Virus record (IMG/VR): IMGVR_UViG_3300008448_000779
Coordinates: 1-21,649 of that record
Source: a virus
Reading direction: 5' to 3' (one strand)
DNA length: 21,649 nt
The first letter of the stretch is position 1; the number at the start of each line of letters is the position of its first letter. Below are positions 11,970 to 17,879 of the stretch, one piece after another. The notes under the pieces were generated by a model that saw only the letters and a list, made by a program, of their open reading frames with translations, was not told the DNA's origin and ran no database searches. The position numbers and the translations under genes were made by a program.

Positions 11970-12162
11970 AGAAATCACTCAATTCATGAATGCCTTTGAT
12001 GATTTTATGAAGCACGCTCAAGTTCAGGAAATGTATCATCTTGCCAAGCAACGGTATCTTGAATATGAAAATCAAGCTCAAAAGATTATTGATAATGAGA
12101 TTGAGAGGAAAGCAGCAGAACTTGAGGTGACTTGTGATTATTACATTGCAGAGTTCATGTGA
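11959..12162 (+). CDS. Small helical hypothetical protein, 67 aa
   Basis: MNDEEITQFMNAFDDFMKHA, QVQEMYHLAKQRYLEYENQA, then a Glu/Lys-rich helix and CDYYIAEFM. It is predicted almost entirely helical, possibly a coiled coil. ATG 11959 gives an 11-bp overlap; MPTTVKRLDAPMNDE at 11926 is an alternative upstream start. The stop overlaps the next ATG. The function is unknown. Confidence 0.65.
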   Translation: MNDEEITQFMNAFDDFMKHAQVQEMYHLAKQRYLEYENQAQKIIDNEIERKAAELEVTCDYYIAEFM

Positions 12163-12341
12163 TGGATAGAAAAATGCAACTAACTCTTGCTCTGATGCAA
12201 GTGGAGAACATTCGTGAACTGTTAAAAGACGGTCCCTATGCTGGTTTCTTTACTTCTCATCTATTGCCCATTAAGTTTGAAATTGAAAGGCAACAAACTC
12301 TATTGACAAACACAAAACATTCATCTACAATCAAGGAGTAA
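12162..12341 (+). CDS. Conserved-type small protein, 59 aa
   Basis: MDRKMQLTLALMQVENIREL, LKDGPYAGFFTSHLLPIKFE, IERQQTLLTNTK. The LKDGPYxGFFxSHLLPIKxEIERQ part is a pattern I associate with cyanophage small proteins. A promoter for the next gene lies inside its last 13 codons. No activity is known. Confidence 0.7.
   Translation: MDRKMQLTLALMQVENIRELLKDGPYAGFFTSHLLPIKFEIERQQTLLTNTKHSSTIKE
12303..12331 (+). promoter_or_regulatory. Near-consensus sigma70 promoter
   Basis: TTGACA (12303-12308), a 17-bp spacer, TACAAT (12326-12331): a perfect -35 and a 5/6 -10, inside the end of the preceding gene. CAAGGAGTAAT follows directly and resembles the AAGGTAATC leader of other promoters here. The AAGGAG lies about 16 nt from ATG 12355, too far for a normal SD. 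Confidence 0.8.
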
Positions 12342-12354
12342 TTTACAAGTAACA

Positions 12355-12600
12355 ATGAAATACATTTATCTAGTTGATTATTGGGTTCCATTTCCTTCTT
12401 CTGAATATGGTGGCATGATCAGTGTGATTGCATCCGATGATCAAGAATGCTTTGATCTTCTGACAAATAAAAATGTTCATGAAACTTCATGTTTTGATGT
12501 TAACTATGAAGATCGCATTATGCCAAATATTGTGAAGGCACCCAAATTTGCCCTTGCAGAAGATGAAGAGTCCCGACTTGTTGATGTATTTCTGACCTGA
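12355..12600 (+). CDS. Conserved-type cyanophage protein, 81 aa
   Basis: MKYIYLVDYWVPFPSSEYGG, MISVIASDDQECFDLLTNKN, DRIMPNIVKAPKFALAEDEE, ending in SRLVDVFLT. The start YIYLVDYWVPFPSSEYGG is a strongly recognisable cyanomyovirus family, probably a small alpha/beta domain. It has its own consensus promoter. The biochemical role is unknown. Confidence 0.78.
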   Translation: MKYIYLVDYWVPFPSSEYGGMISVIASDDQECFDLLTNKNVHETSCFDVNYEDRIMPNIVKAPKFALAEDEESRLVDVFLT

Positions 12601-12602
12601 TC

Positions 12603-12764
12603 ATGACCGAAACAACTTACTATAAAATCGTACAAGTATTCACCCAAGGGTGGGAAGTGACCGACACTAAACTTACAAAAGAAGAGTGTAGTGTACGTCT
12701 TCAGGGTTATCTTGCCGATGGAGTGAATCCTGCCTATCTGAAAGCACTTATCGACGAAGATTGA
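12603..12764 (+). CDS. Small hypothetical protein, 53 aa
   Basis: MTETTYYKIVQVFTQGWEVT, DTKLTKEECSVRLQGYLADG, VNPAYLKALIDED. A strand pair followed by two short helices; the shape (YYKIVQxxxxGWEVxDxxLTKEEC) recalls a small phage family. It starts two bases after the previous stop. The function is unknown. Confidence 0.68.
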   Translation: MTETTYYKIVQVFTQGWEVTDTKLTKEECSVRLQGYLADGVNPAYLKALIDED

Positions 12765-12766
12765 TC

Positions 12767-13066
12767 ATGTTTCTGAGTCTTTTCGGTTTTCTGTTTGCCG
12801 CACTATCCTTTGTACAAGTACCTCAATGGGACAATGACTGGAAAAAATGTTCTGTATTCGTCCCTGACACTGCTTGCCATTGGTATGTGGTCAATCCTGA
12901 TAATACTTTTGGCAAGGGATTTAGTTGGATTACTGCACCAACCTACGATGTTGAAGCAGTGTATGACATTGGAAAGACTCATGAATTGACAGTTGCCAAA
13001 GGGTTTCAAACTACTGTAGAATTGCTCAATGCCGAATCAGGACTCAAGTATGGCGATGACTATTGA
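12767..13066 (+). CDS. Exported or membrane-anchored protein, 99 aa
   Basis: MFLSLFGFLFAALSFVQVPQ is a hydrophobic signal-like start. The rest (WKKCSVFVPDTACHWYVVNP, DNTFGKGFSWITAPTYDVEA) has two Cys and looks beta-rich, as expected of a small secreted domain. ATG 12767 follows the previous stop by two bases; a TTG at 12761 is in frame. It overlaps the next gene by 17 bp. No family is recognised. Confidence 0.62.
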   Translation: MFLSLFGFLFAALSFVQVPQWDNDWKKCSVFVPDTACHWYVVNPDNTFGKGFSWITAPTYDVEAVYDIGKTHELTVAKGFQTTVELLNAESGLKYGDDY

Positions 13067-13337
13067 ATTCCCTCACAAAGCACCTAAAGGTTATCATTAT
13101 GAACAAAAACAATTTCAAAGAAATATTGTTGGAATCTGGATTCATTTTGATCGCAGTTTTGACTATAACCTTGGTGATAAAGTCAGTTGCATCTGGGGCT
13201 TCTACAACACCAAAACCAAACAATATCACTCCCCCATCAATTCAGGAAAGGTCGGGGACGTTGTTAGTATAAATGATACGTCACCCTATTCTGCAATGGT
13301 GCCGAAGAAAACTGTACTGGAGTCTTGCTTTGTATGA
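13050..13337 (+). CDS. Conserved-type hypothetical protein, 95 aa
   Basis: MAMTIEFPHKAPKGYHYEQK, QFQRNIVGIWIHFDRSFDYN, then SGKVGDVVSINDTSPYSAMV. The KVGDxVSINDTxPYxAM segment is a motif I recall from cyanophage proteins; it suggests a small beta-barrel. Starts at 13050 and 13056 are equivalent. The stop overlaps the next ATG (ATGA). Confidence 0.7.
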   Translation: MAMTIEFPHKAPKGYHYEQKQFQRNIVGIWIHFDRSFDYNLGDKVSCIWGFYNTKTKQYHSPINSGKVGDVVSINDTSPYSAMVPKKTVLESCFV

Positions 13338-13627
13338 GTTATACACCCGAAGTCAATCATTATGTCTATTGGAATCACAAGGTTGAGGGATGGGTGTATT
13401 TCAAGGGCAAAGAATATATCACGATTGAATTAAACGTCAAACCGAAGAATTATGAGAACTATGCAGCATGTAATCTGCATCGTAATGATCGGTTGTTAGT
13501 TTTGTGCTATAATAATCAATGGAATGAACTCCAATATGTAAGATCAAGAGAATCAGTCTATGAAGAAGAAAAAGAATATGTGGAGGTTATGGGCGAAGGC
13601 ACTTGGTCAGAAGGCGACGAAAAATGA
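13334..13627 (+). CDS. Conserved-type hypothetical protein, 97 aa
   Basis: HYVYWNHKVEGWVYFKGKEY, ITIELNVKPKNYENYAACNL, DRLLVLCYNNQWNELQYVRS form a compact all-beta domain of a type conserved in T4-like cyanophages (VYWN...GWVYF...YITIE...LVLCY...WNEL.YVR). The acidic C-terminal tail (EEEKEYVEVMGEG) overlaps the next gene by 68 bp in another frame. No function is known. Confidence 0.74.
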   Translation: MSYTPEVNHYVYWNHKVEGWVYFKGKEYITIELNVKPKNYENYAACNLHRNDRLLVLCYNNQWNELQYVRSRESVYEEEKEYVEVMGEGTWSEGDEK

Positions 13628-13769
13628 CAGAGAAGCAGACCACATTGCTTGTTTACGGACTCTTATATTTCTCACTTATCTCATTACTAATCTTTTTATT
13701 GTTGCGGGGGTCATAAGACATTGGAATGATGTGTACTATCAACAACCTGTGAAGCATGAACAAATATAG
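13560..13769 (+). CDS. Small membrane protein, 69 aa
   Basis: MKKKKNMWRLWAKALGQKAT, KNDREADHIACLRTLIFLTY, LITNLFIVAGVIRHWNDVYY. The basic amphipathic start, the NMWRLWAKALGxKA motif and one membrane helix at about 34-52 followed by RHWND are characteristic of a cyanophage membrane protein. Despite a 68-bp overlap with the previous gene the frame is convincing. It overlaps the oxygenase gene by 14 bp. Confidence 0.75.
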   Translation: MKKKKNMWRLWAKALGQKATKNDREADHIACLRTLIFLTYLITNLFIVAGVIRHWNDVYYQQPVKHEQI

Positions 13770-14376
13770 AAAGATTATCTTTCCGACTTACATTTATCAA
13801 TACAGTCTTCGGGAGAAGAATCAAGTTCTCAAAGAACTTCTTCTTCCGAAGATATTGCAGTATCAGAAAGATCATCAGATTGATAAACCTGCTGGTTGGA
13901 TTACAGATAAGGTTTATACAACATTTGAGCAGGATAACATCAATTATAAAATGTTTATTCAACCCTCAGAAGTTCGACAGAACTATGAGAAACATTTCAG
14001 TCAGGTATTCGGTAAAGGTACAGAATTTCAGTTCACGACTGCATGGTTTAATTACTATGAGAACGGTGAATATCAGGAAGAGCACGATCATATTGGAATG
14101 TCATTTAATGAACCTGATGCACACTTTTCCGCAATTCATTTCTTACAATTCGATCCAGAACGTCATGTACCCGTGACATTCATTGATTCACTCAGTAAAT
14201 TGAATCGAAGGTATAATAATTTCTATGTGTACAATCCACAGATTCGTGAGGGTGATTTGATTATCTTTCCTGCACATTTGGGACATCGGGTGAGACCATC
14301 ACAACCGACACCAGATTATCCTAGAATCACGGTTGCATTTAATTTACACATTCGGTCAACGATTCATGCAAATTAA
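13756..14376 (+). CDS. 2-oxoglutarate/Fe(II)-dependent oxygenase, 206 aa
   Basis: The N-terminus IIFPTYIYQYSLR matches the IFPTPI-type start of phage 2OG-Fe(II) oxygenases (TIGR02466-like). AWFNYYENGEYQEEHDHIGM (96-115) holds the metal motif (H110, H112 or D111). REGDLIIFPAHLGHRVRPSQ (164-183) supplies the distal His (H177), and R190 in PRITVAFNL would bind the 2-oxoglutarate carboxylate. HFSAIHFLQFD is the typical core strand. Such enzymes hydroxylate proteins or small molecules using O2 and 2OG. It is the first of three oxygenases bracketing the glycine-rich virion protein, so a virion target is plausible but unproven. Confidence 0.82.
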   Translation: MNKYRKIIFPTYIYQYSLREKNQVLKELLLPKILQYQKDHQIDKPAGWITDKVYTTFEQDNINYKMFIQPSEVRQNYEKHFSQVFGKGTEFQFTTAWFNYYENGEYQEEHDHIGMSFNEPDAHFSAIHFLQFDPERHVPVTFIDSLSKLNRRYNNFYVYNPQIREGDLIIFPAHLGHRVRPSQPTPDYPRITVAFNLHIRSTIHAN

Positions 14377-14845
14377 TTTTGTCGATAACTTTTTAACCAA
14401 ACCAGAGCATCAGAGAGTATATCAATACTGTCTGAGTGCGAATTATCATTATGGTGAACCTGATATTGTTGGTTATCCTCCGACAGGTATGGTGCATCAT
14501 ATTTCTGGGCATGAATTTGTCTATAAGTTATTCAGTCGAAAGATTATAGAAACATTTGATTTTCTTGGATCTTTGAAGATGTATCGAATGTATGTGAATT
14601 GTTTTGCACCAGGAGAGAATCCTTATTTTCATATTGATGATCAGACTGGTTATACCTTGTTGTATTATCCACATTTAGAATGGAATCTGAATGATGGTGG
14701 TGAGACACAATTTTATATGGATGATAGTATTCAGGGTATTTGTCCATTACCAAATCGATTATCAATTTTTGATGCATCGATTTTACATCGTGCGACAACA
14801 TTTCGAAATCGTCATCGGTTCACGGTTGCGATCAAATATCGGTAA
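14366..14845 (+). CDS. 2OG-Fe(II) oxygenase (prolyl-hydroxylase-like), 159 aa
   Basis: NPYFHIDDQTGYTLLYYPHL (86-103) contains the HxD pair (H89, D91); DGGETQFYMD is the canonical GGET strand; SIFDASILHRATTF has the distal His (H141), and HRFTVAIKYR gives Arg (R151) for 2OG. All four ligands are intact and in family spacing, so it should be active. ATG 14366 overlaps the previous oxygenase by 11 bp. An AT-rich late-type promoter and the glycine-rich gene follow directly. Confidence 0.84.
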   Translation: MQINFVDNFLTKPEHQRVYQYCLSANYHYGEPDIVGYPPTGMVHHISGHEFVYKLFSRKIIETFDFLGSLKMYRMYVNCFAPGENPYFHIDDQTGYTLLYYPHLEWNLNDGGETQFYMDDSIQGICPLPNRLSIFDASILHRATTFRNRHRFTVAIKYR

Positions 14846-14849
14846 TGAG

Positions 14850-14857
14850 TCTAAATA
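14850..14857 (+). promoter_or_regulatory. Late-type promoter before the virion protein gene
   Basis: TCTAAATA (14850-14857) resembles the T4-like late motif (TATAAATA) and lies 29 bp before ATG 14887. The intergenic space is only 41 bp. Late control would suit a structural protein. Confidence 0.45.
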
Positions 14858-14886
14858 TCTAAAAATAGACATCTATTCTTGTCGCA

Positions 14887-16146
14887 ATGCCTGTTAATAC
14901 GACACAGACCAAATACTTTCAAGATATTGGGCCAGGTGTGGGAGCACTGAGTTTCAGTACGATTGCCTCTACAATGGGTAGACCTGGGACAAATATTCGA
15001 TTTGGTGATTATCGCAGAAAGACAGGTGCAAATGAAGTCTTTGCGGATGTTAATGCAAATCCCGATGAGAAAGCAGCGGCAACTGCGATTGTACCCGATG
15101 CCTATGAGAATCAGACTTGTGGTGTCGATGGTGCAGGAGTTACCGCTGCGAATAATCATAAAGTTTCATCATTGAAAAATATGATCAAACGTTATGATGT
15201 ATCTTATACGGGTGGAAGTAATAGTCAGGTTGATATTAGTCCTGGTGGAGGACAAATTGGTGATAACTGGTCATCCAACATTGATTTAAATGTACCTAAG
15301 AGAGTTACATTTGATAATTCAACATGGAAGGGAAGCACGACAGGTGCTCATGCCATTGTCTTTTCTGCATCCGCACTGAATTTAGATTTGACATTTGCCG
15401 CGACGAAAGTATTAGGAAGAGAAGGAACGGGTGGATCTGGTCAAACCGTCAATTCTGCCGCGACAAATGGTAATAGTGGTGGTGGTGCATTGTATCTGAG
15501 AAATACGACAAGTCGCACGACAGGGAATGCATCGACCATTAACTTAAATCTATCCAATACGGCACTGATTGCAGGTGGTGGAGGTGGTGGTGCTGGTGGG
15601 CCATTTGGTAATGTCAGTGGCACGACAATTTGTTCTAATTATTATTCTTATCAGACGACATTTAACTGGGACTGGTGGGCAGGTTGCCCAGGTAGTTGTG
15701 CGGCTGGAGAGACACAAAACTATTGTAATGCAGGTGGAAGTGTGACCTATTTCAGAGGACAAAGATCCCAGGGTGTCTGGTATTTTACACCATGGTATTT
15801 GGGATGTAGTGGTGGATCAGACACGAACATTGGGTCTGCAGCTGCCGCCGCAGGTGGTGGTGGAGGTACGGGACAAGGATCAAACAATACCGCAGGGCCA
15901 GTTGGTGGTAATTCACCAGGATCTGCTGCTTCATTAAATTGTGGTGGTGGATATTCGGCACAGAATCAGACATCGAATACCAGTGCAGGTTTTAATGGCG
16001 GTGCAGGTGGAACCTATGGTGCCGCTGGTGGTTCAACAAACGTCGCCAATGGTGGTAGTGCTGGCCCATGGTTGAATGTATCCAATACTCGTTGGGCAAA
16101 CAAAGGTGCATCAGGAGCACTGGTACAGAGATCAAACATTGCTTGA
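14887..16146 (+). CDS. Glycine-rich virion protein / adhesin candidate, 419 aa
   Basis: The first 200 residues look like a phage fibre or baseplate-attached domain (SFSTIASTMGRPGTNIRFGD, then YDVSYTGGSNSQVDISPGGG). From about 196 on, Gly-rich runs recur: LIAGGGGGGAGGPFG (227-241), AAGGGGGTGQGSN (321-333), NCGGGYS (351-357), FNGGAGGTYGAAGGST (369-384). Between them is an aromatic, Cys-containing insert (WDWWAGCPGSCAAGETQNYC, 261-280). Stacked Gly-rich motifs alternating with variable loops recall polyglycine-helix tips of T4-like adhesins. Cys and Trp loops could contact the host receptor. ATG 14887; the stop codon overlaps the next -35 box. Confidence 0.66.
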   Translation: MPVNTTQTKYFQDIGPGVGALSFSTIASTMGRPGTNIRFGDYRRKTGANEVFADVNANPDEKAAATAIVPDAYENQTCGVDGAGVTAANNHKVSSLKNMIKRYDVSYTGGSNSQVDISPGGGQIGDNWSSNIDLNVPKRVTFDNSTWKGSTTGAHAIVFSASALNLDLTFAATKVLGREGTGGSGQTVNSAATNGNSGGGALYLRNTTSRTTGNASTINLNLSNTALIAGGGGGGAGGPFGNVSGTTICSNYYSYQTTFNWDWWAGCPGSCAAGETQNYCNAGGSVTYFRGQRSQGVWYFTPWYLGCSGGSDTNIGSAAAAAGGGGGTGQGSNNTAGPVGGNSPGSAASLNCGGGYSAQNQTSNTSAGFNGGAGGTYGAAGGSTNVANGGSAGPWLNVSNTRWANKGASGALVQRSNIA

Positions 16147-16171
16147 CATTTCAGCATCAGAATGTTATAAT
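16143..16171 (+). promoter_or_regulatory. Perfect-consensus sigma70 promoter
   Basis: TTGACA (16143-16148), exactly 17 bp, TATAAT (16166-16171). The -35 contains the TGA stop of the glycine-rich gene. Transcription would start near 16178, 11 nt before ATG 16189. It should be strong with the host RNA polymerase. Confidence 0.88.
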
Positions 16172-16188
16172 CAAAGAATTCAATTGAA

Positions 16189-16512
16189 ATGAGTATGGAA
16201 CTATCAGAGTTTGTCTTTCATATTGTGTGTGAAATGAACGATGCAAAGTTCTTGTTTCCCGTTCATCCCGAAGAAGAAAAGAAACGATTAGATCATTGTC
16301 TTGATTGTAAACATTATCATGCAGAGAATCAAGGTTGTATTCTGTGCAATTGTTATGTGCCGAATAAGGTGAAACATTTGTATGAAGAATGTCCGATCGA
16401 AAAGTGGGGACGTAATGTCGAATCATGGAATGAGACGTATTATGATTTGTTTGTGAATAAGGTGATTGAAAAGTATCCAGAAGCAGAACAATGGAAGAAT
16501 CTACACAATTAA
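16189..16512 (+). CDS. Cys-rich zinc-binding-type protein (DUF6171-like), 107 aa
   Basis: CLDCKHYHAENQGCILCNCY followed by VPNKVKHLYEECPIEKWG forms a CxxC...CxxCxC...CP array expected to bind zinc. The same array appears in the gene at 17077. The N-terminal half (ELSEFVFHIVCEMNDAKFLF) is helical and not recognised. It is driven by the perfect promoter at 16143-16171 and ends 22 bp into the oxygenase gene. A role as an adaptor or chaperone for tail-fibre assembly is conceivable but unsupported. Confidence 0.68.
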   Translation: MSMELSEFVFHIVCEMNDAKFLFPVHPEEEKKRLDHCLDCKHYHAENQGCILCNCYVPNKVKHLYEECPIEKWGRNVESWNETYYDLFVNKVIEKYPEAEQWKNLHN

Positions 16513-17090
16513 AAGGAACGTATGAAGACTTCATCGGCACATACGAAAATATATTAAGTTTTGATCTGTGTGATGAGATCGTATCCGCATTTGATTATTA
16601 TCATGATATGGATGCCGTCTTTTGTGAAGATCATCAGTTTGAGAATAGTAATGCAGGACGATTTGATTGGGCACTTGATCTAGGTGAACTCGGTGCTCAT
16701 ATTAAACCGACAAATCCACAACAACAGGTTAATGAAGTTCTAAAACAATGTCTGTCTGAGTATACGACCGTGTTTGGACATCTTAAACCAATTACCTTGT
16801 ATTCGATCAATCAAAAGGTACAAAAGACTCCTGCTGGTGGTGGTTATCATGTCTGGCATGATGAGAACAGTGCCATGCAACATTCGGCAAGAGTTGCTGT
16901 TTGGATGTTTTATTTGAATGATGATTTTGAAGGTGGAGAGACTGAGTTTCTGTATTATAAGAAGAGAATCAATCCAAGCAAAGGAACATTACTTATTTGG
17001 CCTGCTGGTTTAACACATTGTCATCGTGGTGGATTAGTCTTAAAAGGAACAAAGTATGTAATCACAGGGTGGTTCTATGTCGGACAATAA
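16491..17090 (+). CDS. Prolyl-4-hydroxylase-like 2OG-Fe(II) oxygenase, 199 aa
   Basis: GGGYHVWHDENSAMQHSARV (116-135) carries the metal ligands (H123 and E125 in the WHxE form). AVWMFYLNDDFEGGETEFLY (136-155) is the signature P4H strand; KGTLLIWPAGLTHCHRGG has the distal His (H176), and K188 in KYVITGWFYVG replaces the usual Arg that binds 2-oxoglutarate, as in prolyl-4-hydroxylases. It overlaps the Cys-rich genes on both sides (22 and 14 bp), so the three are likely co-translated. Substrate unknown; virion protein or host factor. Confidence 0.85.
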   Translation: MEESTQLKGTYEDFIGTYENILSFDLCDEIVSAFDYYHDMDAVFCEDHQFENSNAGRFDWALDLGELGAHIKPTNPQQQVNEVLKQCLSEYTTVFGHLKPITLYSINQKVQKTPAGGGYHVWHDENSAMQHSARVAVWMFYLNDDFEGGETEFLYYKKRINPSKGTLLIWPAGLTHCHRGGLVLKGTKYVITGWFYVGQ

Positions 17091-17340
17091 AGAAGAGTTT
17101 CCGTCATTAGTTGAGCAAGGAAAGAATCTTGCACAGTTTACATTTGAAGTTGTCAAGGATGCAATGATGCCTATAGAACATCAGATCTATGCCAGTGATC
17201 AGTTAAGGGAAGAACGATTGAATACATGTAAGACCTGTGAATATTATCATGAACAACAGAAACGTTGTAGACATTGTGGTTGTTGGTTAGAACATAAGGT
17301 GAAGTTTGTGGCAGCCTATTGTCCAGTGCAAAAATGGTAG
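17077..17340 (+). CDS. Cys-rich zinc-binding-type protein (DUF6171-like), 87 aa
   Basis: CKTCEYYHEQQKRCRHCGCW, then LEHKVKFVAAYCPVQKW, aligns with the Cys array of the 16189 gene (CxxCxxYHxxxxxCxxCxC, KVK, CPxxKW), so the two are paralogs with different N-termini. Here the start is acidic and helical (DNKEEFPSLVEQGKNLAQFT). It ends the unit; a long repeat-filled non-coding region follows. Function unknown. Confidence 0.72.
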   Translation: MSDNKEEFPSLVEQGKNLAQFTFEVVKDAMMPIEHQIYASDQLREERLNTCKTCEYYHEQQKRCRHCGCWLEHKVKFVAAYCPVQKW

Positions 17341-17410
17341 TGATTGATACAAAATAAGGTTAAAGTTAATTAAAAAAGGTATTAAAAAATATATGTTATT
17401 GTTTTATAAC

Positions 17411-17463
17411 ATTCTCAATAAGATGATAATTATTGAGAATCAATTGAGAATATAGTTGAGAAT
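17411..17463 (+). repeat. ATTCTCAATAA palindrome with three phased half-sites
   Basis: ATTCTCAATAA (17411-17421), 8-bp spacer, TTATTGAGAAT (17430-17440): a perfect 11-bp inverted repeat. TTGAGAAT half-sites then occur at 17433, 17444 and 17456, spaced 11 and 12 bp, about one helical turn. Related palindromes lie at 18152-18205 and 18920-18947. This looks like a protein-binding operator. Confidence 0.75.
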
Positions 17464-17467
17464 AGGT

Positions 17468-17547
17468 CTTCTAAATGCCTTCTAAACCCTTCTAGGACTT
17501 GTGTTTAATACCTTCTAAAAGTCTCATAAATGCCTCTAGGACTTGTG
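17468..17547 (+). repeat. Helically phased CTTCTA repeats
   Basis: CTTCTAAA at 17468 and 17479, CTTCTAGG at 17489, CTTCTAAA at 17512 and CCTCTAGG at about 17533: spacings of 11, 10, 23 and about 21 bp, close to whole helical turns. TCTAGGACTTGTG occurs twice (17491-17503 and 17535-17547). No gene uses this stretch. Confidence 0.65.
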
Positions 17548-17594
17548 AGTTAAGTCTGCGGATTATAACACACGAAGGTCTCAATGTCAAGACC

Positions 17595-17879
17595 CCCGAC
17601 GAGATATTACGAGACCCACACAAATCTCGACGAGACTTATAAGCATTTCTTAACAAATCTCGACAAGAATACATATATATCATTATGATCTCGACGAGAC
17701 GGTGCATCATAAGGCTTGCAAACTCGTCGAGACTATGCTATACTACATCTAGTTACACAATCTCGACGAGCATTATGTACGACGATTACGATCTCGACTA
17801 CACTTTCAGTAACGATTATAATCTCGACGAGGATACGTATTACGAGAATTATGCACAACGTGACGTAGACATCGACGAG
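17595..17879 (+). repeat. CTCGACGAG palindrome array (about nine copies, mostly 30-33 bp apart)
   Basis: A near-palindromic 9-mer CTCGACGAG (central A) recurs with centres at 17599, 17630, 17663, 17694, 17727 (inverted), 17766, 17797, 17827 and 17875. Intervals are 31, 33, 31, 33, 39, 31, 30 and 48 bp. Four or five copies are exact; others differ by one or two bases (CCCGACGAG, CTCGACAAG, CTCGACTAC, ATCGACGAG). The last three copies are inside the acidic ORF. Confidence 0.8.
17716..17744 (+). promoter_or_regulatory. Promoter with an array repeat in its spacer
   Basis: TTGCAA (17716-17721), 17-bp spacer, TATACT (17739-17744) with an extended -10 TG. The inverted array copy CTCGTCGAG (17723-17731) sits in the spacer and another copy (17762-17770) in the leader just before ATG 17775, ideal for repression by a palindrome-binding protein. 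Confidence 0.65.

Larger units (their letters stand above)
17341..17774 (+). other. Gene-free repeat region
   Basis: About 430 bp with no convincing ORF. In order it holds an AT-rich entry, a perfect TTCTCAATAA-type palindrome with phased TTGAGAAT half-sites (17411-17463), phased CTTCTA repeats and a repeated 13-mer (17468-17547), and the start of the CTCGACGAG palindrome array (17595 on), with a promoter at 17716-17744. It separates the tail-fibre-like block from the small early-type genes. Confidence 0.8.

Noticed and set aside
12333-12338. AAGGAG as Shine-Dalgarno for the 12355 gene
   Set aside because: It is about 16 nt from the ATG and overlaps the expected transcription start, so it cannot work as a normal ribosome binding site.
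13099-13272. Overprinted membrane-like ORF inside the 13050-13337 gene
   Set aside because: It contains a hydrophobic stretch (FILIAVLTITLVIKSVASGA), so it was tempting, but the host frame has the conserved cyanophage pattern and there is no ribosome binding site or coupling for the second frame. It remains only a weak possibility.
14544-14801. Minus-strand frame opposite the second oxygenase
   Set aside because: It is antisense to a gene with four intact catalytic residues and has no protein-like pattern.
17595-17879. CRISPR-like spacing of the CTCGACGAG repeats
   Set aside because: The repeat is only 9-11 bp, one copy is inverted, the copies vary, and the interval matches whole helical turns. 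There is no leader or cas gene. Operator or iteron function fits better.
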